Source: Drechmeria coniospora
Taxonomy: Eukaryota; Ascomycota; Sordariomycetes; Hypocreales; Ophiocordycipitaceae
DNA length: 64,000 bases
Direction: 5' to 3'
Assembly (NCBI RefSeq): GCF_001625195.1
Contig: NC_054390.1
Span: forward strand, 3,496,027 to 3,560,026
Below are positions 11,931-24,499 of the stretch, piece after piece (the stretch's first letter is position 1; every line of letters starts with the position of its first letter). Below the pieces are notes generated by a model. The model did no database searches. It worked only from the letters and a program-made list of their open reading frames with translations, and was not told where the DNA came from. Both the position numbers and the translations under genes were made by a program.

Positions 11931-14900
11931 CGGCATGACACCACCTGCGGCTGCCAATTGCCAAGCACCCCTCGAGCCGTCCGTCCCCGAGCGGTTGGCG
12001 CCCGTTGGTCTGGCGGCAACCGAGGTCAAGCTTCGTGCCCAAGGAACTTGGCCCGTCAGAGTCGCACACCAACGTCGCTCACGCTTCGGACGATTTGAAT
12101 TGTAGCTTGCCGCACCATGATTTTTGATGATCATCAGAGGCCACGACTGGTATGGAGGCGCCTTCTGTCAGTGATTGCGAGGTCATGGACGACCTTGCAA
12201 CCTCCCCAAGGGACGACGACCGACGACGGCATTCTTGTCAAGCAGGGCGTATCGCCCGTGGCGGCCCACGATTCGGGGAACCACAGCCGTCCCGCAGTTG
12301 GTGCCTGCAATCGACGCTACCCAGTCCCAACCACCCACATCCAAGCCCAACACGAGGTGGGCCCCTCTGGCGCCGCCAGGGTCCAAACCACCAGCACGCT
12401 CGCTCGCACCCGTTCGATTGATTACTACTGGCAACAGCTCTGCTACGAAGTCCGGCGTGATTCAAGCACGGATGACGTGGTCCTCTTACCGTCTAACCAC
12501 ACGCCTCACCCTGGAGCACGTCCCAGGGTTCAAATGTACGTGGGATGCTCTCCACGTACGGCCTGCTCAGTGCTGGACTTGTCAGTGCTGGACGGGAGCA
12601 AGCATCCTCGGGCGGGGATAGTTGGTTCGTCAGACCATCACCGTACTCGCCGCTGTGCGTCTCGCACTGGCCGTTCGACCTGTCATCGTCCCTCCGTGCT
12701 GAAAAGCGCAGAGCCCAGAGATATCTAGGTCTCCGGTAGCCGATGATGCCGCGGTGTGAGCGTGGCACCTGTTGCGCGACGTGCCGTCGGCTGGTCCTCG
12801 TCCACGCCGTCCCATGTTGCGTTGGGTCGATGCGTGAGGAGAGCATCCCCCCAAGGCCATCCGGGCAAACAGACGCAGCGCGGCGGGAGCGACCTCGTCG
12901 GCGGCCCGCCAAGGACCCATGGAAGCCGTGACGAGGCGAGGACTGCTTACGAAGGGATGGTCTCGCTCTCGGCACCAGACGCTGCGACGGGTGCTTGCAA
13001 TGCTCCGGTCTCCGTACGTACCGGGAAGTGCAGCTATGAGCGCACGGCGCACGACGCACCCTTGCACAGCCTCGTCCCTTTCCTTGGCCCTCGCAGCGTC
13101 CCAGATTCCACGGGACCCTGGACCGGGAGCATGGAGGGACTGCCCTAGCTGGTGACGCAACATGCCGCTTCGGGTGAACCAAGTTGCGATGTGACGACTT
13201 GAGCTGACGGACGAGCCAAGCCAAGCCAACGAATTCGGCCTCGGACGAGAACGACGCTGGCGGACCCGTCGACCAGTGACGGCCACTGACGGGCGTCAGC
13301 TGGCAGGACGCAGACGACGAGCATTGCCATTCTGGCTCTGCGACGGTCTCGAAGGAGCTGGCGCCGTCTGCTTGTCTTTCCGCCCCACGTTTTCCTGTTC
13401 CCCTCCATCCCTCGTCCCCGTCCGACCCACACAAAAGCACGCACATCCGCCAACCTCCTCCCGCCCGAAATACCCCTCGCCAGACCCCTCGCGATATTAC
13501 CCCTCGCAACACCCCGTCGTGCTACCCCTCCTCCCGAGACTGTCGATGGAAGGCGAAAGGGGTTGTTTGCTTTGGCCGACGTCGAAGAGCACAGGACCCG
13601 GGTGATGCAACGAGGCGGCCTCCCATCGACCGGCCAGCGGGCCGCCCTTGGCAGAAGCGGCGAGGCGGGAATGCGATAATGCTACGCGCTTCGCTCACGG
13701 CACGCCCACGGCACGCCGCAGGAGCGCAGGGAGCTTGGCCACCTTGAGCTGCGGCCGTCATAAGGAGACGAGACGAGGACCCTGAACGGTCCGGATCCCC
13801 CGTCGTCGCCCCTCCCCTCAGCTGCGCGGCGCACCGTGCTCGGTCCTGGTTGGCCGGAGCTCCGTCAGCAAGATGGCTCTAGATCGGCACATGCCCATGC
13901 TGTTCCGAAGCGGCAGGGGCAGGGTGGCTGCTGGTCATTGCCGGCCACGACGCTCTCCCCCACCATGCTCGCGGATGGCGAGGCAGTGTAGAGGATGACG
14001 GGCGAATGAGCTCGCAGGACCCCTATTCTGATAGCGGTACCCCGGCCGGGCGAGTCGATGGGTGTTCAGCTCGTCCATCCATCGACGTGGTATCGATGAT
14101 CATGCAGGCCGCGGCGTCGCTCTACTGCGTCACGGCGGAGGACGCTGGCGCTCGTGCGGAAGCTAGACGGCCGTGGGGAAAAGGTGCCGTGGTGCCGTGG
14201 TGCCACGAGGAAAGCCACTTCCCCTGCGGAGCGCAAGCGAGCAGCAGTGCTTGAGCGGGAGGAGCCGAGGGCGAGCGGAGGGGAGACGGTGCTGGTGCCT
14301 CCTGCGCTGGACCTGGAACGCTTGATGAGGCAGCCTGCCGTTGGCCAGAGACGACCGGGACGACGGCCAGCCTTGTTGCCCAGGTTGGAACGCAGCAGTC
14401 TCTGCTCGGCAGGTGTGCGTAAGCATCACTTGCACCGTTGGGGGGGTGCTTAGGCAAAGCACGTGCTGAAGGACACCTGCAGTATACACGTACTGTGCTG
14501 TAAGTACGCGAACATGTGTCTGGGAGCAGACCTGCTTACCTAGTATTACCCCAGGGCGCCGACCTTTCTACCAAGGACACGTTGATCGCCTCGCCTCATC
14601 GCTTCGTTCCACCTCGAATCCATCCCCCCCTTCTGCTCCGTACTTTTGAAAGTGCCCGTGCCCCGTACGACTCCGTTCGCCTACGACTCGTATCCCTACG
14701 GGATATGTACAAGCACCACTTGTATGCGTTGCGTATTGGTGTTCCAAATCGCCGCTGTCGTCATTGATTGGGCAGCCAGTACTGCAGGACAGCGATCATG
14801 CTCCGGCGCGACAAAGAGTCGGAAGCGACGCCGGTCGTGCCCCGTCGGGACGGTGGATCCTTCGTCGTCATGGGCACGTCGGTCGTTTGCAGGGCACCCA

Positions 14901-17900
14901 CCGACCGTCTCGCCGCAACGCTCACCGCTTGTCGCCTGCCAGTCGATGGCAGGCCCCAATAACGCGACCACCTAGCTGCAGGCCAGCTGCGTGTCCTTTG
15001 TCGGTGCTGCGTGTCCTTTGTCGGCCGCGATATGCACGGCACTCCGCATCCTCCATGGCGACGAACAGTTGGCCTGTTCCTCGCTTCCCCGCCGGTGTCG
15101 CCAGGCCGAGCATGCCGACTCGGTGACGGACATCAATCACCATTACCGACGGAGACTACTGTCTACGGCACCGACGTCAAGGGCGAATCCTACGTGCGAG
15201 TGACAAGGACCTGTTTTGGTACTCGGCACATTGGTACTGTCACACTCCGATCTGCCTCCAGAACTGCTGGACCTACCTACTTGGATTCTCCTGCAGTCCT
15301 TTGTCGCGGCGCGTACTAGGCACCCGAGGTGGTAGCCAGTGCCAAGTAGCGGTAACATTGCAGGTTCACAGCGGCTTGGCTGGCCAGTCATCGTGCTGTA
15401 GAGTCGCTGAGCTCGACGCATACGCAGCGCTCGAGGGTTAAGCCACCGCCTGGCACGCCGCCGCCGCTGCGCAGGCACCCTGGACACCCAAGTACTGTAC
15501 TAGGTATGTACTCCGTACTTACAGTACTGTGGTCATGGAAGCGCCCGTCCAACCCAGTGGACCAGTTGCCATCCGGTGTTGCCTCAGGCAGGCAAGGGAA
15601 GTTCCTGTCCTGCATTGGCCACCGATTGACCTCGCAGCGACGCCATCACCGACACTTGGCCCGTCCTGACAGTATCGCCTCCCGTAGGCCGACCTCCCGG
15701 CCTCGAGTATTTGCATGGTTCGAATGGCCATCGGCGATTCGTGCTCCGTCACCGCTGATTCAGTCGGTCGTCATGGCCGCAGGAGAGCATTCGCGTCGGC
15801 GTCATGGGCGGGCCCCCCATTTCCGCCATTCCCTCATTCCAGCCGCTGCTTCGGCCAAGGCGCGGAACGCGGGTGCGGCTTTCGCTCGAGGCATCCCAAA
15901 GTCTACTTTTACTCCGTGCCTTGGACTCGACGAGATGTCCACCTGCTCAGTGCGGGAGCCAAAAACAGCAGCCACCCACGACGAAGGCCTTCCCGCCTGG
16001 TCGTTTCTTAGGAACCCGCGGACGAGCCGTCCCCGTCCCAGCCCATCCCGCACCAGCACCAGGGGCGCTTCTCCGGTACTTCCGCAGCCACGCTCTCGAC
16101 GCTCGCTGCGGAGTGCCCTTTGGCCACTGCACGCCTCCGCCCTTCAGGCCCGCCTGCGCCACGCCGGCACCTACGACGTTGGCTTGGTTGGGGCGCTAAA
16201 ACATCACCGAGGTGCCTCCTCGTTCTCGCCCAGGTGCCTGCGAGGTGCTTGGTCGGTGCCGCGGGTGGGCGGCGTGCAGATCTACTGTACTGTACCTACG
16301 GAGTACTGGTACCATTACTCCGTACTCCGTACACAATCACGGTACGCTGTATTCGTAAACGCACGGCTCGACAGGGGAATACGTGTGCACTCTCGTACTC
16401 GCTCGTAACTGCACAGCGTACATTACATGTACAGTACAGTGCCGCACAGTACGGAGCACAAGTACTGTGAGTACTATTGTTCCCGGTGACTATTATGCCT
16501 TGGTACTAGTATAGGCATCGTCGTACCAGGCACGGCACGCTTCCAGCTGCACTGGGTCGCCGCACCGGGACTGCACAGGTGACAGACAGCCCTTTCTCGA
16601 TGGCTACTGGCGTGCTGAAGCCGGTAGTGCATGCACTCGAACACGCCGTCCTGGTCCTTGGTCAGGCGATTAATAGCACTCGACGGCACCAACATCGACG
16701 GGAGCGGGAACGGGAACCCACGGCCTGCGTCCATCTCCTTCTCGCCGCTTCCTCGCTCTCTTTTCGCCATTCCGTCCGTGAGCGATTTCTTACCAATCCG
16801 ATAATTCTCCCTCTCCCGACTCTCGCTCCGACGGCGCATCGCTGCTACCCATCGCCATCGCCATTACCATTACCGGTGCGGCACTGCTGGCACCGACGCG
16901 TGCGAGCCTCGGCGTCCTTGTCGAGCCTTTTCCTTCGAGCCCTATCCATACCTCAGCGCAGGCCTCCCGTCCGTTGCTGGCTCAGGCCGACGCGGCGTTC
17001 CACTCGGGAGCGAGACATCCACGTCGATTTCGTCAGCAGGGCGTCATCGGCCTTCCCTTCGGCTCGACGCGCTTCTTCCTTCTCTTTGTTGCATCCGATC
17101 CGTCACCCGTCACCGGCACGCCAGGCCTCTGGTCAACTTCACTTGACGCTGCCGTCATCGTTCCATCCATCAATAGCACGACGGCCTGAACCGCTCTCAG
17201 TGGCCTCGGGCGTGCTTGTTGTGTCGACGGTTCGGCGCTAGGTCCTCATAAACACCCCTCCACCCCCCTCTCGCTTCTCCTCTCTCCCCACCCCTTTCAG
17301 GGCTACTGCCGTCCAGCCATCGCCTAGCATCCAAATTCAGCACCCAAATTCAGCACCCACATCCAGCACCCACATCCAGCACCCACATCCAGCACCCACA
17401 TCCAGCACCCACATCCAGCACCCACATCCAGCATCCACATTCAGCATCCACATTCAGCATCCACCATCCTACCCACCCATCCGCTGGGCACCCACCCATT
17501 CACTGTACCGTCCACCACCCGCTGGCTGCTCCTGCTGCTGCTGCTGCTGCTCTCGCTGGTCACTGGACGCCCCACACTCGGCTGCACTGACTGGCTGCAC
17601 TGTCTGATCCGCCACCCTGCGTCTCCCTTCCCCCCCCCCACCCAGAGCGCCGGCGAATCAGGTTTTGCCGCAACCCCTGGCGGCCCGTGACCTCATCACT
17701 CTTCAGCACGCCACCCCAGGCACAACCCAACGGGGCCCGAGGAGAGGAACACCAACCACCAGCATCTGCAGCCTGGCTTGTGTGACTGACGACGACGGAC
17801 GAACGACTGGTCCCTCAAATATCCCGCCTGCTCCCCGCACTCTTCTGTACCCTTCCAAATTCTCCCCCCCCCCCGGTCAAGCTATCGGACGCCGCATACT

Positions 17901-18312
17901 TCAGGTACGGCTTCAGGTAGAGAGCGAGAGAGCGAGAGAGCGAGAGAGAGCTGCAGGTAGTAGCTTCGTCTCTCCGATCGCACGAGGCACGGACCGAAAC
18001 TGGGGCTGGATCCTGGAGCCTCTCCTTAACACCCACCTCCGCATTTTCACCACCACTTTACGCCACCACCCGGCCGCCCAAGTCACGACCAACGGGGCCG
18101 GCAGCATTCCTGAACAGCCGCCGCTGCCAAACGACGACTGGACTCGACCATAACCCTCACCGCCATCCGTTTGTCATTTGCAACTTCTACCCTCTCGTCT
18201 CCTTCCAAGGCAAACGGCCTGTCTGATTAGAAAGTTCCTCATTTTGCCACCCGAAACGATTCCCTTCGCCCTCGAAGGGCTCCGGCCGTCCTCGACATCC
18301 ATCCCCCTCAAC
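11931..18312. other. 6.4-kb intergenic stretch, no supported gene
   Basis: Several long open frames occur (for example 12493-13512 on the minus strand), but they are GC-driven, share no known motif and overlap opposite-strand frames, so I do not call them. The stretch contains GTAC-rich patches at 14480-14710, 15490-15530 and 16290-16470, a 13-bp minisatellite at 17328-17457, a CTG run near 17532-17550 and a GAGAGC microsatellite at about 17920-17951. The last part is probably the long promoter and 5' leader of the J-domain gene. Confidence 0.55.
17328..17457. repeat. 13-bp minisatellite, ten units
   Basis: Ten head-to-tail 13-bp units run from 17328 to 17457. The core unit is CACCCACATCCAG (six identical copies, 17354-17431). 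Flanking units vary as CATCCAAATTCAG, CACCCAAATTCAG and CATCCACATTCAG. A partial unit follows. It lies about 0.85 kb upstream of the J-domain start codon. Confidence 0.95.
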
Positions 18313-20070
18313 ATGACTCGCCTTCCTCCCGACCCTTACAAGATTCTCGGCGTTTCCAAGGACGCCCAGATGCCCGAGATCCGGTCGGCCCATCGCAAGC
18401 TCGTCCTGAAGTGCCACCCCGACAAGATTCAAGACCCCAACCTCAGAGCCGAGAAGCAGAACGAGTTCCAGACGGTCCAGCAGGCGTACGAGCTGCTCTC
18501 CGACGACCGCGAGCGCCAAAAGTACGACGACCAGGTCAAGCTCGCCGAGCTGCGCAAGCAGTTTCAGACCAAGGCCAACGTCTCCAGTCCCCGCTCGCCG
18601 AAGGAGTACGACGTCTACTCGGCCGAACCCTCGCCGCGCTCGACGACGAGGACGAGCCGGGCCTCGCCGCCTCCCTTCTCCCAGCCATACTACTCAAGGT
18701 CCTGGGAGGAGGAGCTCGGCCGCGGGCCCCGCATCTTTGACGCCGCGCCGCCTCGGTCGTCGAGACGAGACTCCAGCTATTCCGACCGACCGTCGAAGCG
18801 GGAGGCGGAGCGCGAGCGCGAACGCGAGCGAGATCGAGAGCGAGAGCGCGACAAGGACAAGGATCGCGAGCGCCGGCGGAAGGCAGAGTCGGACGGGGCC
18901 AAACGTTCGGACAAGGAGCAGCGCCGCGCGGAGAAGAAGCTCCGGGAGAAGCAGCGCGACAAGGACATCAGGCGGGAGACGGAGGAGAAGAAGCGACATG
19001 CCAAACCGTACATCGAGTCGTTCGAGGAGGAGCTGACGCCCAAGTCGGAGAGGAAGAAGTCGAGCGGCAAAAAGTACGACGAGAAGCGCGACCGATCGTC
19101 GGGCCGCGAGGACGCCACGACGGCCCGGCCGCCGCCGCAGCGGTCCTACTCTTCGTCGCAGGCGGGACCGATACCCGCGTACCTGGCCTACGCCCAGTCG
19201 TACATCGAGGCGTCGAGGGCAAAGACGGCACCGACCCTCCAGCGGTCCGCCACGTACCACGCGCGGAACCAACCGCCGGCGGCTCCCACGCCGCCGCCGC
19301 TGGCGACGCAATCCTCGCTCTTCGGCGCCCCCGACGAGGATGTGCGCCGGTCCTCGGCTCGCCCCCGACGAGCCTCGGGCGACGGCCCCTGGCTGTCGAG
19401 GGAGCGTTGCTATCGCCCCTCGTCGATGGAGCCGGCGGACGAGCCGATCGTCTTGACGGCGTCGCCCACGGCCCGCCACGCCGGCCTCTTCCAACCGTCG
19501 ACGCCCCCCATCCTGCCCGACTCCCCGCCCCGACGGGATCTGCCTCGCACCAGCACGATGCCGGCGGACCCGTCCTACGGCCGACCGAGGCCTTCCATCT
19601 CCCGAGCGCAGACGTTTGGCGGCTACGGCGAGGCCACGCCGCGCGGGCGCGACCGCTCGCGCATGCACCCCCAGATCCCCGAGGAGTCCGACTCGGACGA
19701 CGGCTACGACCGCCGGGCCGGCGAGCACAACCGGAAGCAGCGAAGCGGCCGGCGGACGACGCGCTCTCCCGAAGTGCTCACGCCGCGGCCCGACAACGTG
19801 TCCCGCTATCAAGTCGACGGCGGGCGCGCCAAGCTGCACAGCTCCTACTCGCGCCGGCTCGAGCCCGAGCTGGACCCGTACCACCGGTACTACACCGAGA
19901 GGGGCATCCCCATCGTCGAGGCTCGTCCTCCCATGGCCCGCGGCAGCAGCTACAGCTCGGGCATGAAGTTTCCCAAGGTCAAGACGTCCAAGGTCTACGG
20001 CCACGAGGATGTGACGTACGGCAACGTTTACTACGACAAGACGAGCCACGAGGGGTACGCATACGCATGA
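18313..20070 (+). CDS. J-domain (DnaJ/Hsp40 class C) protein with long charged tail
   Basis: Single exon, 585 aa. The start at 18313 (ACATGACT context) puts the J domain at the N-terminus. Residues about 7-75 form the J domain with DPYKILGV, the HPD tripeptide at 35-37 that stimulates Hsp70 ATPase, and the helix-IV segment QQAYELLSDDRERQKYD. After it come a Ser/Pro linker, a strongly charged Arg/Glu/Lys stretch (about 160-300, coiled-coil-like) and a disordered Ser/Arg/Pro-rich region to the end. No Gly/Phe region, zinc finger or membrane segment is present, so it is a class C J protein specialised by its own tail. The partner and client are unknown. The C-terminal motif MKFPKVKTSKVYGHEDVTYG looks ordered and may be a binding site. 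The long opposite-strand frame across this gene is a shadow. Confidence 0.9.
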   Translation: MTRLPPDPYKILGVSKDAQMPEIRSAHRKLVLKCHPDKIQDPNLRAEKQNEFQTVQQAYELLSDDRERQKYDDQVKLAELRKQFQTKANVSSPRSPKEYDVYSAEPSPRSTTRTSRASPPPFSQPYYSRSWEEELGRGPRIFDAAPPRSSRRDSSYSDRPSKREAERERERERDRERERDKDKDRERRRKAESDGAKRSDKEQRRAEKKLREKQRDKDIRRETEEKKRHAKPYIESFEEELTPKSERKKSSGKKYDEKRDRSSGREDATTARPPPQRSYSSSQAGPIPAYLAYAQSYIEASRAKTAPTLQRSATYHARNQPPAAPTPPPLATQSSLFGAPDEDVRRSSARPRRASGDGPWLSRERCYRPSSMEPADEPIVLTASPTARHAGLFQPSTPPILPDSPPRRDLPRTSTMPADPSYGRPRPSISRAQTFGGYGEATPRGRDRSRMHPQIPEESDSDDGYDRRAGEHNRKQRSGRRTTRSPEVLTPRPDNVSRYQVDGGRAKLHSSYSRRLEPELDPYHRYYTERGIPIVEARPPMARGSSYSSGMKFPKVKTSKVYGHEDVTYGNVYYDKTSHEGYAYA

Positions 20071-22640
20071 TGAGCCTTTGCATTTGCGTCCAATCTTGCA
20101 TCCGGCGCTTTGTTTCCCATTGTTTCACCTTTTCACATATATTTTTTACGCAAGCAAGAGCCGCCTTGTTGATGTTGGTTGCGCGTCATAACGGCCGGCT
20201 GCATGCATGCATGCATGCATTTGTTTGATTCTTGTCTCTACCATGAACGACTGAAACGGCGACTCACCTTTGAACGGACGGGAGCCATGTGGAGGGTTTG
20301 GGCCATGCGCCCACAATGTTGTCGGCGGACGCGAGGGCCATCCGCTTGAGATGGGATGGAGGAAGCACCGCACGTGGCAGCCACGCGGGAAGGACGTTTG
20401 GTGATGCGTCGCTGGCTGCCTTGGCTTGGCTCGTGCCGAACGATGACCGAATGCATGACCACGGGAGCAAGTTGCCTCTTGTGGGCGATGGGGCGTTTGG
20501 GTTGTGTCTGTGGCAAGGGATTACCACGCTCTCTCCAGCGTCGAATGCCGTCATGTGACGCAATACACCATGTTTTATCACCCTCCACCTGATGATTGAC
20601 GCCTGTTCCACTCTCCATCGACAAAAGGCCCGTGAAGATGAATCGCCTTGCGCAGCCTGATGCGGCCCCATCACACACTACAGACCTGTACCACCAGCAC
20701 AACCAACCACTACGGAGCACGGCGTACAGTACATGTACGTAACAGCGAGTTTGTCTCATGAGATTCCATGGTCCGCAATCAGACAGGCTTGCCAGGCGCT
20801 CGAGGTATCGGATCGGTGCCTGGCGCCTGTGCCCCATCTAGCAGGGTCCTAGGGGTAGGGGGGCCTGGCAACGGCCTTGCCTTCTCGAACTGCCAGTTTT
20901 GCTGAGCCCTGGGTGGCCAAAGGAAGGGGTCGCCGACGGGGAGGATCATGAGGCTGCTTGAAGGAAGACGAGGGAGGAGGAAGAAGGTGGTTGGAATAAG
21001 GGCGTTGGTGAAGGCGGCGTCGAGCATCAATTCCCAGCAGAGAGGAGCGGCACGTGGCGCCACCCACCCACCATGGTGTACATGCCATCAGCCGGGTCCA
21101 GCCGTGCCTTAAATACCCTTCACGCAGGGCGCCTAATCGCCTGTCTTAGCGCCCCCAGCCCCCAACGCAACCACATATACGGGCCACATCGGGCCACATC
21201 TACTAATAAGAGTAGGTAGGAGTAGGTAGGAGTAGGTGCAATTATGGGTGTAATTATGTCTACTGCATACCTGCCCTGCTTTCTTCATCCCTCACTACCA
21301 GTGGTTTTGTCACGCATTTCTACGGAGTACCAGCGTGAAGCATTTCCTGCTCCGCCTAGACCACCTACCGTACACGCAGGTGCGTCACACCTTGCCTACT
21401 CGTACCTAGGCAACGTCCATCCCATCCCCCGTGCCGCTTCGACGAGCTTTCCAGGGCGCAGCCCCCGTTTTTAGGGCAACCCGGCGTCGTTTACCGTCTC
21501 GGTCTCGAGTCTTGATATCGGCCGTCTGGTCCAAGACACTCGAAGATGCAGTGATTGACGACAGGATGCGAAACTCATTCCCCGTGCTCCCGTACGTCGG
21601 ACAAGTCATACTACGGGAGCACGGGGAATGAGTTTCGCATCCTGTCGTCAATCACTGCATCTTCGAGTGCCATGCGACCACTGACGATTCGCCGCCTTGG
21701 CAGGTACAGACTGGTCAACCAACCCATGGCTGGGTTGCTAGCATCTCGTCATGAAGCGCCTCAATCTGGCGGCGAAAGCATCCTGAATGCTAGCGAATAG
21801 GTGTCGGTATTGGCACTGTGCAAAGTAAGTACGGAGTAATAGGTGGTCTGCCAGGCGGTGCTCCCTTCTCCTCTGTGGCTACCAATAGTGCATGTACATA
21901 TCGGCACAGTGTATCCCGTACTCCTTACGTACGGGTAGTTAAAGCACCGGCACACCTACAAGAAGTACGGGTAATTATGTACAGCACCAGCACACCTACT
22001 TACAAGATGTACTAACTAGTACGTACATTAAAGTGCTCACGGGACTACCAAGCGATAAATAATGTTCAAATGAATCATTGCGTACTTGCACATATCTACT
22101 GCAGTATATTTCGAACCTCCAACCGTCGGTGGGTCGTCCATGACCAAATTACAATCAGCAATGGCAGGCAAGCGCGACCATGCGGCGGTGACGTAGCCTG
22201 TCCCGTTCGTTCCTTCCTCTTTTTTTTTGGCCGGACCGTACGGAGCAGGCACGCCCCTGGCACCCAAAGTCGTACTAGCTCAACTTCAACACCACGAAGC
22301 TCCTTGAAACGGCCAAGTTCCCAGCAGCAACCGGATGCAGTGTCAAAGTTCCCCATCGTCAACGCCAGTCTCTGTCACAAATCATCTCCAATCCGCCACG
22401 CTGTTCCCTACCGCGTCTAGATTTCCTCTCCTTTCCCGCTTTCACGGTCTCACCGCTGCACGCACTCGACCCACGACTGCCGCTCGCTCGCTGATCTTGA
22501 CTGGCTACTCCCCGATCGATTCCATTTCGTCCTGTTCTGTCATGGTCCTGTCCTCTGGCGAATCCAGCTGTGCCGCAAGAATCTGAAGAGTCCCTCCGCT
22601 CCACCCGTCGGTTGGGACCCTGTTCGTACGGGAGGGAGAG
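20071..22640. other. Intergenic, 2.6 kb, with a large inverted repeat
   Basis: No supported gene. It contains a short GCATGCAT run near 20202-20220, a GTAC-rich patch at 21825-22030 and the perfect inverted repeat at 21537-21669, listed separately. The 3' part (22370-22640) is pyrimidine rich and is probably the leader of the acyltransferase gene. Confidence 0.6.
21537..21669. repeat. Perfect 58-bp inverted repeat with 17-nt spacer
   Basis: The arm at 21537-21594 is the exact reverse complement of 21612-21669, separated by 17 nt (21595-21611). I checked the pairing base by base and found no mismatch. The arms contain no obvious coding content. Possible origins are a small foldback/MITE-like element, a hairpin-forming ncRNA locus, or a palindromic assembly artefact. 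Confidence 0.95.
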
Positions 22641-24499
22641 ATGAGTTCGGCAACAGACACCGTCGCAAGTGGCCTCGATCACGCCCATGGCTCTCACCTG
22701 TGGTCGAGGAAGCTGCGGAATTCCAAGCCATCTCCTCAGCAGATCTCGCAAAACGACCGTTTGGCTCCGCCCGCCGACGCCGGGAGCGACCTCGCGAGGT
22801 GACTCATCTTCCCATCCTCTCCCCATCCATCCTACCACTCCCCCCTGCTTACACCCTCTCTCTCAGCGGCCGCTCCACGCCCATTCCAGAAAATGCCCCC
22901 CCGTCGACCAAGTCCCTCTCGTCGGCCCGCAGGCTCGCCCGCGCGCAGGAGAAGCGTCGCATCTTCCCGACCGTCGACTACGCCTCCCGCGTCTCCCACT
23001 TCGACCCGGCGAGCGACTACCGCGACTTCCATGGCTTCTTCACTCTCTTCTGGATCGGCCTCGCCATCATGGGAATCACCACCATGCTGCGCAACTTCAA
23101 GGACACCGGCCACCCCATGCGCATCAAGATCTGGACCCTCTTCACCGTCAAGCTGTGGCACCTCGCCATTGCCGACTTTCTCATGGTTGCCAGCACCGCC
23201 CTGAGCCTGCCGCTGCACCGCTGGGCCAGGAGCGCGGCCCCCGAGAGCCTCGCCACCTGGAAGTACGGCGGCATGGCCGTCCAGAGCCTGTATCAATCTG
23301 CCTGGCTCGCCCTTTGGATCGGAATCCCCTTCTGGCTCGAGTGGACCTGGACCTCGCAGGTCTTTTTCCTGCTCCACACCATGGTCCTGCTCATGAAGAT
23401 GCACTCGTACGCCTTTTACAACGGCCACCTCTCCGAGACGGAGAAGCGCCTTCGCGCCCTCGACAACCCCACCTCCGGTGCCGACCGCGCTCCCGCCTAC
23501 GTCTACCCCACCGCCGACCTGCGCAAGGGGAGCGTCTCCGGCATCCCTTCCATCCCGGACCCCATCATCAGCCGCGATCCGCCCGCCCCGGAAGCGTTGA
23601 CCCGCGACGATGATGCCGACGGCATCGCCGGCGCCGACGAGCTCGAGGTTCTCCGCGAGGACCTGGCCCGGGAGCTTATCAGCCCGATGGGCCATGTCAC
23701 CTACCCTAGCAACCTCACATGGGCCAACTACTTGGACTTCCTCCTATGCCCAACCCTCTGCTACGAGCTCGAGTATCCGCGTCTCGAAACCATCAACTGG
23801 ACCTCGCTCAACGCCAAGATTCTCGCCACCTTTGGCTGCATTTTCCTGCTCACCATCACCTCGGAGGAATTCATCCTCCCCGTCCTAGTCGATGCCTCGC
23901 GACGCCTCGACGAGCTGCAGGCTTCGTCCGGCTCCCTCTCCGAGATGCTGCTCATCCTGGCCGAGAGCATCTCTTGGCTTCTCTTCCCCTTCATGCTCAC
24001 CTTCCTGCTCACCTTCCTCGTCGTGTTCGAGTACGTTCTCGGTGCCTTTGCTGAGATCACCCGCTTCGCCGACCGACACTTCTACGCCGACTGGTGGAAT
24101 TCAACCGACTGGATGGAGTTTTCGCGCGAGTGGAACGTGCCCGTCCACTCGTTTCTGCGTCGTCATGTCTACGGCGCGAGCAAGCCCCATACGGGAAAGA
24201 CGGGTGCCACCTTCATCACCTTCTTCATCTCGGCCGTCGGTCATGAGATCGTCATGGCCTGCATCACCAAGAAAATCCGCGGCTACGGCTTCGTCTGCCA
24301 GATGCTGCAGCTGCCCATTTTCATGCTGCAGCGGACGAGATGGGTGAGAGGGAAGGAGACGCTGAAGAACGTTTTCTTTTGGTGCTCCATGATTTTGGGT
24401 CTGAGCTTGGTGAGTTCCCTTTCCATGCCTACCGGTGTATACCAGTTCGTATTGCCTTGCTAATGCTATCAGATTTGCGCCCTATATGTGTTGGTGTGA
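22641..24499 (+). CDS. Sterol O-acyltransferase (ARE1/ARE2-like, MBOAT family)
   Basis: Three exons: 22641-22798, 22867-24409 and 24473-24499 (introns 68 and 63 bp, GT-AG), 575 aa. The last exon encodes only ICALYVLV plus the stop and was chosen because the reading without it ends in an unrelated tail. The protein is polytopic. It has the SOAT/DGAT1 hallmark FYADWWNS and the catalytic histidine segment GHEIVMACI, with a hydrophilic N-terminus. Family role: it transfers long-chain acyl groups from acyl-CoA to ergosterol or precursors in the ER, making sterol esters for lipid droplets. DGAT1 is the main alternative, but the long N-terminus, the first-TM region HGFFTLFWIG and the LEYPRLETINW segment fit ARE-type sterol acyltransferases better. 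A repeat array starts about 0.3 kb after the stop. Confidence 0.88.

Noticed and set aside
12493..13512. 339-codon minus-strand frame in an intergenic stretch
   Set aside because: It has no motif, no supporting splice structure and random-looking composition. Competing frames on the other strand are equally long for the local GC content.
18694..20049. 451-codon minus-strand frame over the J-domain gene
   Set aside because: It is antisense to a clear J-domain protein. Its composition is Arg/Leu/Ala/Val low-complexity.
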